DNA of 64,000 nt from DAHUXT01 sp036273675 (lineage in GTDB: Bacteria; Chloroflexota; Ktedonobacteria; Ktedonobacterales; JADMIN01), in assembly GCA_036273675.1 (NCBI GenBank), contig DASUHD010000175.1, positions 27,697 through 91,696 of the forward strand, read 5' to 3'. Positions 8,703-16,969 of this stretch are shown piece after piece. Numbering within the stretch: the first letter of the stretch is position 1; each line of letters opens with the position of its first letter. Below the pieces are notes generated by a model that saw nothing but the letters and a program-made list of their open reading frames with translations, made no database searches and was not told the DNA's origin. The position numbers were made by a program, and so were the translations under genes.

Positions 8703-11700
8703 CTATTGCCGCTCCCTCAGCACTCGTTGGAGTGTCGTAATCAGCACCTCATCGGGACATGGCTTTGTCAGATAGGCGCGCACGCCCAGGTCCATTGCCT
8801 GGCGGTGATATTTTTCGGCCGCGCGCGATGTCAGGATGACCACTGGCGTCTGTGCCAGCGACTCATTGCCACGAATGACCGAGAGCAACTCGAAGCCATC
8901 GAGCCTCGGCATCTCCAGATCCAGCACCATGATATCAGGCAGGTCGGCGATCATCGCTCCCAGCGCCTCGACACCATCACGCGCGAGCCGAACGTCATAG
9001 CCTACGCTTCTGAGCGCTCCTTCGAGCGCGTGGCGTATCGAGATCGAATCATCGACAACCAGGACGACTGGCGTGCGATCGCGCGACGGCACAGTCGCGG
9101 GAACTGGCCGAGTCGGCGGGGCGGTCTTGCCACCGAGCGCATCGGTAAGCAGGTCGGCGATATCCAGCACCAGAAACAGCCGCCCATCCGAGGCAATGCT
9201 CGCTCCGCGCACCGCCCGGCGGCGCAGATGCGCTGGCAGCGCGCGAATCACCACCTCAGACTCGTCCAATATCTCATCCACCAGCACGGCAACCTGTCGC
9301 TGACCTACATCGATGAGCAACGCCATATGGGTCACTGGCGGCGTTTCATCCAGGCCAAGCAACTCAGCTAGCGAAAAGACTGGCACTTCATCATACAACG
9401 CGGCAGTCGGATCATCCGGTAAGCGTAGCGGGCGCTGTGGTGACGGACGCGCCACGCGCACACGACGCCGGAAGCGCGCGGCAATGGTGTTTGGCTCGGC
9501 ATCCGGGAGCGAGACGAGAATTCCCGCCTCCGGCGCCATGAACATCTGGCGAATCGACGCGAAGGGGATCGCATACTCATGGTCGGCAACACGCACTTGC
9601 AACGCGCGTGTAATGCTCAGCGAGATGGGGACGCGAATCTGGAAGACGGTTCCTCGCCGCTGCTCACTGAGCACGCTGATCGAGCCGCGCAGCCGCTGGA
9701 TATCAGATAGCACGCTATCGAGACCAATGCCATGCCCCGCTATTACGTCGGCCTGCTCTTTGGTGCTCAGATTCGCCTCGAACATCAGCGCAAGCGCTTG
9801 TTCGCGCGTCAGATAATCGGCGTGCTTGGCGTCGAGGATCTTGGCGGACACCGCAGCGGCAATGAGCTGGTGCGGATTGACGCCGCGCCCGTCGTCGCCC
9901 ACCTCGATGCTGACCTCGGCGCCAGAATACGACGCATGCAGCCACACCTTGCCTACCGCTGGCTTTCCCAACGCTTCACGCTCGGCGGGCGATTCAATGC
10001 CATGGGCGACGGCATTACGCACCAAATGCATAATCGGCGCAATCAGCGCCTCGCTGATATTGCGGTCAATCTCGGTATTCTGGCCGACAATGGACACCTG
10101 TACCTGTCTGCCGACGGTTTCAGCCGCCTGATGGGCCGCCAGCAGAACACGATCCGCCAGCGTCTTCAAACTGACCAGCCGCATGTGAATGATTGTCTGC
10201 TGTATCGTGTGCAACACCGAGCGCTGAGCGTCACTGTTCCGTGTCAGCCGCTGGATGAGTCCATAGAGCGAGTTGCTGAGGGTGGTGGCGTCGAGAACAG
10301 CCTCTGAGAGCGCGCGCAGCTTTTCATCGAACAACGTGAAGGAATCGAGTTCCAGGTCATCCCACACGCCTCCGTTTGATTCCTGGCGCACGAGCCAGCG
10401 CGGGCCACTTGTCCCTGCGTGCGCGGTGTCGCCAGCCTGACGAATGAACGGATGGAGATCGGTGAGCTGCGCGCTCAGGCCTGCCAGTCTGGCCAGCACT
10501 TGATCGATATCTGACTGCGCCCGATGAATCTCCTCACTGCTCTGGGTCAGGCTGGCCCGATTCATCGCCAGAGCATCAGACTGATGCATCAGGCTATCGA
10601 GCTGGCGTGGCTCGACACGGAGCATTTCATCTTCGACCGCGCGATGGACGCTGGGTAGCTGCATGGTGATCGGCTCAGCTATCGTCTCGAAGGTCAATGG
10701 CACGCGAATCTCGTCGTCCCGCGTCGGGCGGGGAGAATCATGAGTACCAGCCAGATCCCGCGCCTCCGCGAGTAAGGATCTGGCCTCCAGCAACCGCAGG
10801 TGGCTCGCGTCGCCCTGTTCGCCCGCCTCCTCAAGCGCCGCTTCGATCAGATCGCCCATCCGAATCAGCAGACTCAGACAGTTCGCCGCGTGCGAGACGG
10901 CCACTGGCTGAAGCACCTGTGGCACAACCTCCAGACAGAACAGAACGTCGGCCAGCATGTTAAAGAGATAGGTTGCGACGGTTCCCTTGACCTTGTGAAC
11001 GAGTTGCCACATGTCGCGCAGGTCATCCAGGCTGCCGGGCATTTTGCCAAACGAAGCGATCATGGCGCGTAAGTCGGCCAGATCGCCTGTGGCTTCTAGC
11101 AAACACTCGCGCCGCATCGATTCGGGAATCACGTCGCGCTGGTCGCGCGCTGGCTGGTGGAGCGTTTGCGCGACCTCACCGGGCGAGCGTTGGCGGAGCG
11201 AGGCGTTCTTGAAGGTGCGGATAATTGCCTGCGTCTCTACCGAATACTGGCTCTCGTCGAATGTCTCATCCGCCTCATCCGCCTCATTCGCCTCATCGTC
11301 CGACTCGGCCCCTATTTCCTCTATTTGTGTTGACGTGTCGGTGGTGTCTGCCTCTGTCTCGTCTGCGGCACGATCAACACCAACCCTGTCATCATCCGCA
11401 TCGCGTTCAGCTGCATCCGTATGCTCATCTGCTATGTCGGACCGGGCAGGCTCGTCTGCCGCAACGATAGCGCCAGCCCCGCCACCGGCCCGCTCGTCCG
11501 AATCAACTGGGCTACCTGTAGCGGCATTGGTTTTGCCTGTGGCGCCAGGCAGAGTGACATCGCGCACGCGGGCGCGAATGTACGCCAGCACCGCATCAAT
11601 GGCGCCCAGGCTTTCTGCAGAGGGCAGGCCTTCACTGGCCTGTTCGAGGCTGAGCGCCGCGCGCGCGCAGTCCGCCATGCCCGACTGCTCCAGCAATCTC

Positions 11701-11885
11701 CGCAGGCGCTCGCAAAGCTGGCGGAAATTCTCTGGCGACGGAGGCTGAGCCGCGTTTTCGCCTGTTGCGACCGATGAAACGGAGATCTGGCCGATCAGTT
11801 CCCGCACGGCGCCCATGCGCTGGCCAATCGCTTCTGTCGCCTCGCCCGCATTGCCTGCCTCGCCGTGGACGTAAGGATCATTCAT
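8703..11885 (-). CDS. Hybrid CheA-type histidine kinase with C-terminal receiver
   Basis: 1060 residues. An N-terminal helical part (1-115) and an acidic low-complexity linker (120-210) precede an Hpt domain with the phosphoacceptor His297 in WQLVHKVKGT. A long helical linker leads to the HATPase domain (N box HLVRNAVAHGIES, G boxes VGDDGRGV and GHGIGLDSV), then a CheW-like domain, then a receiver at about 930-1055 with Asp in MVLDLEMPRLDG and Lys in YLTKPC. This is the architecture of twitching or gliding chemosensory kinases such as ChpA and PixL. It overlaps the cheW-like gene by 8 nt. No chemoreceptor, CheR or CheB is in the window. Confidence 0.92.
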   Translation of the reverse strand: MNDPYVHGEAGNAGEATEAIGQRMGAVRELIGQISVSSVATGENAAQPPSPENFRQLCERLRRLLEQSGMADCARAALSLEQASEGLPSAESLGAIDAVLAYIRARVRDVTLPGATGKTNAATGSPVDSDERAGGGAGAIVAADEPARSDIADEHTDAAERDADDDRVGVDRAADETEADTTDTSTQIEEIGAESDDEANEADEADETFDESQYSVETQAIIRTFKNASLRQRSPGEVAQTLHQPARDQRDVIPESMRRECLLEATGDLADLRAMIASFGKMPGSLDDLRDMWQLVHKVKGTVATYLFNMLADVLFCLEVVPQVLQPVAVSHAANCLSLLIRMGDLIEAALEEAGEQGDASHLRLLEARSLLAEARDLAGTHDSPRPTRDDEIRVPLTFETIAEPITMQLPSVHRAVEDEMLRVEPRQLDSLMHQSDALAMNRASLTQSSEEIHRAQSDIDQVLARLAGLSAQLTDLHPFIRQAGDTAHAGTSGPRWLVRQESNGGVWDDLELDSFTLFDEKLRALSEAVLDATTLSNSLYGLIQRLTRNSDAQRSVLHTIQQTIIHMRLVSLKTLADRVLLAAHQAAETVGRQVQVSIVGQNTEIDRNISEALIAPIMHLVRNAVAHGIESPAEREALGKPAVGKVWLHASYSGAEVSIEVGDDGRGVNPHQLIAAAVSAKILDAKHADYLTREQALALMFEANLSTKEQADVIAGHGIGLDSVLSDIQRLRGSISVLSEQRRGTVFQIRVPISLSITRALQVRVADHEYAIPFASIRQMFMAPEAGILVSLPDAEPNTIAARFRRRVRVARPSPQRPLRLPDDPTAALYDEVPVFSLAELLGLDETPPVTHMALLIDVGQRQVAVLVDEILDESEVVIRALPAHLRRRAVRGASIASDGRLFLVLDIADLLTDALGGKTAPPTRPVPATVPSRDRTPVVLVVDDSISIRHALEGALRSVGYDVRLARDGVEALGAMIADLPDIMVLDLEMPRLDGFELLSVIRGNESLAQTPVVILTSRAAEKYHRQAMDLGVRAYLTKPCPDEVLITTLQRVLRERQ

Positions 11886-12615
11886 GGGCCGATGCCTCCA
11901 CGCTCATCAACGCATCGAGCAGGGCATCAAGCAACACGTCTATCTTCACGACATACAGCGTCGTCTGGCTGGTCGGATCCCGATAGATACCAGCCCGGAA
12001 GCGTGGCGCAGGCGCGCGCGTGGGCGTCACATCTGTGCGTTCACTCTGTATCTCGCCAGGCTGGACGTATGCCATGTCGCCGACCCCAGCGACCACCAGC
12101 GCAAGCATCCGTTCGCCAGCCCCAATGATGAGCGCTGTCGGGCCGCTCTCCGGTGTCGCCAGCCGCCAACTTTCGCCGCCGGGAGTTGTGGCTCCTGGCT
12201 TGATGACACGCCCGTTACGCGCGCGGGAGCGCGAAAGGCTCGCCATCTCTGGCGCGTCAAATAGGAACGGCGCTGGATCAACCAGCCCAATCAACTCCGT
12301 ATGCAGCGCGAAGAAACCGAGCATCCATGGCGGGCTGAGCGGGAGCGCGACGGTTGTGGGCAGCGTTGGCAACACCTCACGAAACTGCGTCAGCGGCGCG
12401 GCGCACGCGACATCGGCGCAGGTAAAAAGCAGATAGGGATCGCCTTCGGGCGGGGCGATTGGCGCGTCACCGCGTTTCACCTGTTCGAGGGCAATGTGCT
12501 GCTCATCAATGGTGCGCGCCCGCGCCAACGCGAGAAGCTGCGAAAGACTGAGAGGAGCCTGCGCGCCCGATAGAGGCGCGGTACGCTCCGAGTCATCTTG
12601 ATGAGAAGTAGTCAT
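11878..12615 (-). CDS. CheW-like adaptor protein
   Basis: 245 residues. The CheW fold is recognisable from LLFTCADVACAAPLTQFREVLP onward, through LGFFALHTELIGLVDPAPFL and ALIIGAGERMLALVVAGVGD. Adaptors of this type link chemoreceptors to CheA; here the receptor gene is elsewhere. An N-terminal extension of about 70 residues and a C-terminal extension are not typical of minimal CheW (about 160 residues). Its stop overlaps the start of the CheA-like gene by 8 nt, so the two proteins are probably made in fixed ratio. The ribosome site is weak. Confidence 0.85.
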   Translation of the reverse strand: MTTSHQDDSERTAPLSGAQAPLSLSQLLALARARTIDEQHIALEQVKRGDAPIAPPEGDPYLLFTCADVACAAPLTQFREVLPTLPTTVALPLSPPWMLGFFALHTELIGLVDPAPFLFDAPEMASLSRSRARNGRVIKPGATTPGGESWRLATPESGPTALIIGAGERMLALVVAGVGDMAYVQPGEIQSERTDVTPTRAPAPRFRAGIYRDPTSQTTLYVVKIDVLLDALLDALMSVEASAHE

Positions 12616-12678
12616 AAAAGAGGCCGCCCTTAGTCTCCTGTTTACCCGCGGTTTCGCCCGTCTCAGCCTTGTGCCTGC

Positions 12679-13173
12679 TTATGCCCTGTGGCCCGACATA
12701 TCCTCTGGAATATCGAGGTCAAGCAGCGGGAATATCTTGCTGACTAGCTCAGGTTCGTCAAACGGCTTCGAGATGAACTCGTCCGCTCCGGCGCGTTTGG
12801 CGCGAAATCGGTCGATGATTCCATCATGCCCCGACAGCATCACGATAGGCACCGAGTGGAACTCTCGCTTGTGGCTGAGCAGCGTCGCCACATCGTAGCC
12901 ATTCATATGGGGCAGGTTGATATCCAGCAGGACGAGATCGGGAACCGGCGCCGCGCCTTCTTTCAGCGCGTTGAGCGCGTCGACGCCGCTATGGAAAAGC
13001 ATCGTGCTGATGCCGTATTTCTGCAAGGAGAATTTGACGATGCGGCAGATCATATTCGAATCATCGACGACAAGCACCAGCTTGCCGCTGTCATCCGCGC
13101 CAGGCTCCGGGTCATAGAGCGGCCGTGTCCGGGAAGCGCCGGGATTCCGTGGAATCGATCCAAATGCCTGCAT
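12679..13173 (-). CDS. Single-domain response regulator (CheY/PilG-like)
   Basis: 164 residues, of which about 32-155 form one receiver domain: acidic pair in LVVDDSNMICRIVKFSLQKYG, phosphoacceptor Asp in LVLLDINLPHMNGYD, Lys in FISKPFDEPEL. A 30-residue N-terminal tail has no known domain, and no output domain follows. GAGGAGGAAT lies just before the ATG. Its position between the PATAN protein and CheW makes it the likely phosphorylation target of the hybrid CheA, in the manner of PilG/PilH or PixG/PixH. Whether the output is motility, secretion or something else is inference. Confidence 0.9.
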   Translation of the reverse strand: MQAFGSIPRNPGASRTRPLYDPEPGADDSGKLVLVVDDSNMICRIVKFSLQKYGISTMLFHSGVDALNALKEGAAPVPDLVLLDINLPHMNGYDVATLLSHKREFHSVPIVMLSGHDGIIDRFRAKRAGADEFISKPFDEPELVSKIFPLLDLDIPEDMSGHRA

Positions 13174-13292
13174 GAGATTCCTCCTCTACCGCGCGACCAT
13201 GCAACTACGCTCGTTGCCGCCCGCGTCGCCCTCCGCGATTATCATCTCAAAACGCCTAACATGACTGTCGTGCTCCAGTAGCAAATATCGGA

Positions 13293-13355
13293 CTGGGCCA
13301 GCTTCGCGGCATGAATGCCGCAGCTAAGCATGGGGTCGTGCCAGGAACTCTCAAG
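13293..13355 (+). repeat. Dispersed palindromic repeat, copy 2
   Basis: Hairpin GCGGCATGAATGCCGC at 13306-13321, flanked by GGGCCAGCTTC and AGCTAAGCATGGGG, with GGAACTCTCAAG after it, as in the other copies. It lies in the 208-bp space between the PATAN gene and the response regulator, so it may fall inside their transcript. Confidence 0.8.
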
Positions 13356-13381
13356 CATCTCAGCACCGTACCATTAGCCGT

Positions 13382-14635
13382 TCATTCGTCGGCGACAGAC
13401 TGGCCGCGAAACGTCGCAAAAAGCTCTTCCCAAACTTCTTTATTCTGCGCTCGCACCCGTGGCGAAGCGATGCGTGAGTTGATCGCCTCGAAGGCGGTCC
13501 CCAGGGCGCGCAGCAGCGTCTCCTGAACGGCGCGATAGAACTCCGGCGCGACCTGAAAGCGACCACGCATGTTGCCGTCGAGTGTGCGCTTACAATAAGC
13601 CGCGAAGTCGTCAACGTCAATGCGGTTACGGTCGATCTTGAAATCATACCCGCTGACGCTGGTCAATCGCTCTCGCGCGAGGAGAATCGCGAGTGTATCG
13701 GGCGCCAGGCCCAAATGCTGACCTCGGCAGGCCTCTTCAAGCGCGAGCATCGTCTGGTTGATGAACGCCGCGAGCGCCACAAGCTGATCGACCGGCGTCT
13801 TCTTCTTGATCCAGTCCTGCTCCATGCGCTGCACGAGCGAAAAGAGGTCGAAGTTGTTCATGCTCAGCCGCTCGGCTTCGTCGGGAAGGCCTGGCGCGCC
13901 CGCAACGCCGACCGGCAGGAGGAGCTGCTCGCGCACCAGATGCGCCAGTTGATGGGCAACCTGCTCTTCGGGCTGTCTCACGGCCGTTGCGATACGGCGA
14001 ACGCTGTGCTGCGTGTTGACCTGGGCTATGACACGCCAGACAGCCGTCGGGAACTGAAGCGGCTGCTGTGTGGGCAACATCGGCGCGAGCGCAAGGTGCG
14101 TGCGGGCGCCATCGGGCAGGTGCTCGGCCAACTCGTTCCATTCCTGCTCGTAGCGCATCATCTCCATCACAGCCTGTGTCATCGAGAGCCGCAGGTCGCT
14201 GGAGTCCAGTGGCGCGCGTTCGTCGGGGCGGAATTCATATGACCCTTCGCGCCAGAGCGCCATCTCGCGCAACGTCCAAAGCGCCTGTGTCTTGAGCGCC
14301 ATCGCCAGCTGCTCGCGCGAGAGGATATTCAGATCGACCAGCCGTTCACCTATGCGCTTGCCAAGGGGATCCTGTGTCTGCATGAGGTAGGCGCGGTCAA
14401 CTTGCGCGGGGGTCACCATATTGAGTTGTTGCAGAACATTCCCAAGGGTCAGCGCCTCGGTGTCCAGTTCGGTGCAACTGGCAATCGAGCCGGACTCGAC
14501 GTAGATCAGCCCGGAACGATCATCCTCGGAGTGGAGGTGAAGCGCGCCAGTGCTGGAATTCAGCCCCATGACCTGCAACAATTCAGCCGGACGGAACCCT
14601 TCGAGCCGACCTTTGAGTACAGAATCCTGTGGCAT
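13382..14635 (-). CDS. PATAN (DUF4388) domain protein
   Basis: 417 residues. The N-terminal 100 residues match the PATAN/DUF4388 domain: LKGRLEGFRPAELLQVMGLN, then STGALHLHSEDDRSGLIYVE. Next comes a GspE/PilB N-terminal-like part (RIGERLVDLNILSREQLAMAL), then a helical C-terminal region without clear motifs. PATAN proteins act as protein-interaction parts of chemosensory systems that steer type IV pili or gliding, e.g. PatA-type regulators of cyanobacteria. It is the first gene of the chemosensory run, and its role as an output partner of the neighbouring response regulator is inference. Confidence 0.8.
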   Translation of the reverse strand: MPQDSVLKGRLEGFRPAELLQVMGLNSSTGALHLHSEDDRSGLIYVESGSIASCTELDTEALTLGNVLQQLNMVTPAQVDRAYLMQTQDPLGKRIGERLVDLNILSREQLAMALKTQALWTLREMALWREGSYEFRPDERAPLDSSDLRLSMTQAVMEMMRYEQEWNELAEHLPDGARTHLALAPMLPTQQPLQFPTAVWRVIAQVNTQHSVRRIATAVRQPEEQVAHQLAHLVREQLLLPVGVAGAPGLPDEAERLSMNNFDLFSLVQRMEQDWIKKKTPVDQLVALAAFINQTMLALEEACRGQHLGLAPDTLAILLARERLTSVSGYDFKIDRNRIDVDDFAAYCKRTLDGNMRGRFQVAPEFYRAVQETLLRALGTAFEAINSRIASPRVRAQNKEVWEELFATFRGQSVADE

Positions 14636-14755
14636 GTGAAAAACTCTCTAGAATACCAGGCGCAACGCATACCGAACGCTGCGATGGAGTTACATTGCTG
14701 GCGTCGTGCGCCGAGACAAACCAGCCATTCGCACCGGGGGCATTATACTCTTTCG

Positions 14756-15280
14756 CTAGGGTTGGGGCAACGGTCCCACCCGTTCGACATCGCTCTCAGG
14801 CGCCCGGAGCAGCAGCTCAGCCATGGTCTCGCCCAGTACCGGATGTGTCAGCGAAGGGGCCAGTTCCGCCAGCGGCGCAAGGACAAACACGCGCTCCGGC
14901 ATGCGTGGATGCGGGATCGTCAGTGTTGGTGTATTGAGTATCAATCTGTCATAGAGCAACAAATCAATATCGATCACCCGTGGACCATAGCGCGGCCCCG
15001 AGCTTCGGCCAAGCTGACGCTCGATCTCCTTCGCGGCGTGGAGCAATGCGCCGGGAGAGAGGCTGGTCGTGGCCTGGCAGACAAGGTTGCGGAATCGCGG
15101 CTGGTTGGTATAGAGCATTGGTGCGGTGTCGTACACCGAAGATACGCGCTCGACTGTGACGATGGCGGCTAGCGCGCGGAGCGCGGCGGAGAGGTTGGCG
15201 TCGCGGTCGCCGATGTTGCTGCCCAACCCCAGATAGACTGTATGGATAGCAGCGGCGTCGTCTTGTTTGGTCATTGGCAA
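14756..15280 (-). CDS. folK: 2-amino-4-hydroxy-6-hydroxymethyldihydropteridine diphosphokinase (HPPK)
   Basis: 174 residues, normal length. Family motifs are clear: YLGLGSNIGDRDANLSAAL at the start, RYGPRVIDIDLLLYD (metal- and ATP-binding acidic pair) and IPHPRMPERVFVLAPLAELA. It transfers pyrophosphate from ATP to 6-hydroxymethyl-7,8-dihydropterin in folate synthesis, in the cytoplasm. GAGG is 7 nt before a TTG at 15280 and 13 nt before an ATG at 15274; the TTG has the better spacing, but either is possible. No other folate gene is adjacent. Confidence 0.95.
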   Translation of the reverse strand: MPMTKQDDAAAIHTVYLGLGSNIGDRDANLSAALRALAAIVTVERVSSVYDTAPMLYTNQPRFRNLVCQATTSLSPGALLHAAKEIERQLGRSSGPRYGPRVIDIDLLLYDRLILNTPTLTIPHPRMPERVFVLAPLAELAPSLTHPVLGETMAELLLRAPESDVERVGPLPQP

Positions 15281-15408
15281 CTTCGTTCCTCGTGCTCCAA
15301 CCAGACTAACTCTCTACCCAATCAGGCCGATGAATTGACGGCGTATAGCTCAAGCGCTATAGTGTGCTCCGCCTGATTGAACGGCTATCAGTCGAGGGAG
15401 AGACGATT

Positions 15409-15990
15409 ATGCGTGGGTTCGCCGGGCGCAGGTGGTGGCTGTTGCGTGCGCTTGCCGTCGCGCTGGCGGGCGCGGCTTGTCTGATCATTGCCGCGTGCGG
15501 CTCGCCATCGACGCCGCAACTGAACCTGCCCGGCGGCACGTATAACAACACTACCTATGGCTTCAAGGTGACGTATCCGCGCAACTGGCAGCCGAATTCA
15601 TACAATGCGACTCCATCGACCGACGGTTCGGCAGCGCCCATCCCCTTCAACCTCATTATCACACGCACCGGTGACGCCCACAGCGCAGCATCGCTCATCT
15701 CGACCTGCACGATCACCGTTCTGAACATGAAGAATACGGACATCGCCAAGAGCGCGGCCAGCCTCGCCACGAATAAGACGCTGCAACTGGCGACCATCGG
15801 CGGTGAGCCGGGCTATAAGAGCAACCCACTGGTTCAGGATATCCCCAATTCGCAGATCAGCGTCACGCATATAGACTACTACGTGGTTCACGGCGACTAC
15901 GAATACCAGATTAGCACGGATTCGGTGAAGGGCGATAACGCCGACGCTGACCTGGCGAGTATGGTCGCGAGCTTTTCGTTTGGGGGATAG
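15409..15990 (+). CDS. Lipoprotein with PsbP-like domain
   Basis: 193 residues from the ATG at 15409, preceded by GAGGGAGAG; an upstream GTG in frame has no such site. The signal peptide ends in a lipobox (LIIAACGS), so the protein should be lipid-anchored on the outer face of the membrane. The mature part starts with a short linker, then YNNTTYGFKVTYPRNWQP, the start typical of PsbP/DUF1795-like domains, and ends in LASMVASFSFGG. Function unknown. It is transcribed away from folK and followed by a palindromic repeat. Confidence 0.75.
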   Translation: MRGFAGRRWWLLRALAVALAGAACLIIAACGSPSTPQLNLPGGTYNNTTYGFKVTYPRNWQPNSYNATPSTDGSAAPIPFNLIITRTGDAHSAASLISTCTITVLNMKNTDIAKSAASLATNKTLQLATIGGEPGYKSNPLVQDIPNSQISVTHIDYYVVHGDYEYQISTDSVKGDNADADLASMVASFSFGG

Positions 15991-16034
15991 GCGGATCCTC
16001 ACCCCCTACCTGCTCCCTGCCTCGGGGAGGGGCC

Positions 16035-16125
16035 GCAATGCCCCAGGGGTCATGGTGGGAGTAGGCCAGCTTCGCGGCATGAATGCCGCGGCTACGAACG
16101 GGGTTTGAGAGGAACTCTTAAGCCA
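16035..16125 (+). repeat. Dispersed palindromic repeat, copy 3
   Basis: Hairpin CGCGGCATGAATGCCGCG at 16073-16090 in the conserved context AGGCCAGCTT ... GCTACGAACGGGG ... GGAACTCTTAAG. It lies about 200 bp upstream of the first CIS gene, in the region where the operon promoter is expected. Confidence 0.8.
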
Positions 16126-16327
16126 TAGCTCGGCTGATAGAACTCGTTCCCAGCGTGTTTGCCGTCGTGCTCGCACGCCACGCTCCGTGCTATAATGGCC
16201 CCATCCGCATTTCGCGTCACCTCCTGGGCATTCCGTGCGTCTTTGTAGGGAGATTCCTCATGCAGCAAGGTCGAGCAGCCGTCCGCGTGTAATGGGTTTG
16301 GCTGGGGTGTTTGAGGGGATGGGCGAG

Positions 16328-16942
16328 ATGAGCAGCCCGCTCAGTATAGCATCGGTCACCAGCGTCATCAAAAGTGTGCTCGAAAACGGCCTCGTCATGC
16401 ACGGCGCGACCGCCGTCGTGGGCGAGCTGGCTGTCACCGCGATGCCACCCGACCGCATCACCACAGGCGCCGACGAGCGCAGCCAGCTCAACATCTATCT
16501 CTACCGCATCACGCCGAACACCGCCTGGCGCACGATTCCCTCTGAGGCAACACAATCGAACGGCGCGCGTGCCGTCCCGCTCTCGCTCGACCTGCATTAC
16601 CTGCTCACCGCATACGGTGAGCGCGACTACCACGCCGAGACGCTGCTGGGCAGCGCGATGGAGCTACTGCACCAGATGCCCGTACTAACCCATGAGACAA
16701 TCGCGCCGACGCTGGCGTCTCTGGCCGAACGCAGTGGGTCGGGCGCGTCAGTTTTCGCAGATGTGATCGACTCCATTGACCGGATTACCCTTTCTCCTGA
16801 ATTCTTAAGTATGGAAGACCTGACCAAACTCTGGTCCGCGCTCCAGGCGCGCTTCCGGCTCTCGGCGACCTATCAGGTGTCCGTCCTGATGCGCGCCGCG
16901 CCGGATGTTGCCGTCTCGTCAAAGAGCAGTCGCAATCGATGA
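16328..16942 (+). CDS. CIS tail-cap-like protein, DUF4255 (Pvc16-like)
   Basis: 204 residues from the ATG at 16328 (GAGGGGATGGGC upstream); the longer frame runs into noncoding sequence. DUF4255/Pvc16 N-terminal features: SIASVTSVIKSVLENGLV, then ERSQLNIYLYRITPN and LSLDLHYLLTAYGERDYHAE. In contractile injection systems this family caps the sheath-tube at the end away from the baseplate and stops its growth. It opens the CIS operon and is followed after 27 nt by the AAA+ ATPase. A second DUF4255 gene lies at 18996. Confidence 0.85.
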   Translation: MSSPLSIASVTSVIKSVLENGLVMHGATAVVGELAVTAMPPDRITTGADERSQLNIYLYRITPNTAWRTIPSEATQSNGARAVPLSLDLHYLLTAYGERDYHAETLLGSAMELLHQMPVLTHETIAPTLASLAERSGSGASVFADVIDSIDRITLSPEFLSMEDLTKLWSALQARFRLSATYQVSVLMRAAPDVAVSSKSSRNR

Positions 16943-16969
16943 TGTAGCGATTCGAGCAGGTGGATTAGC

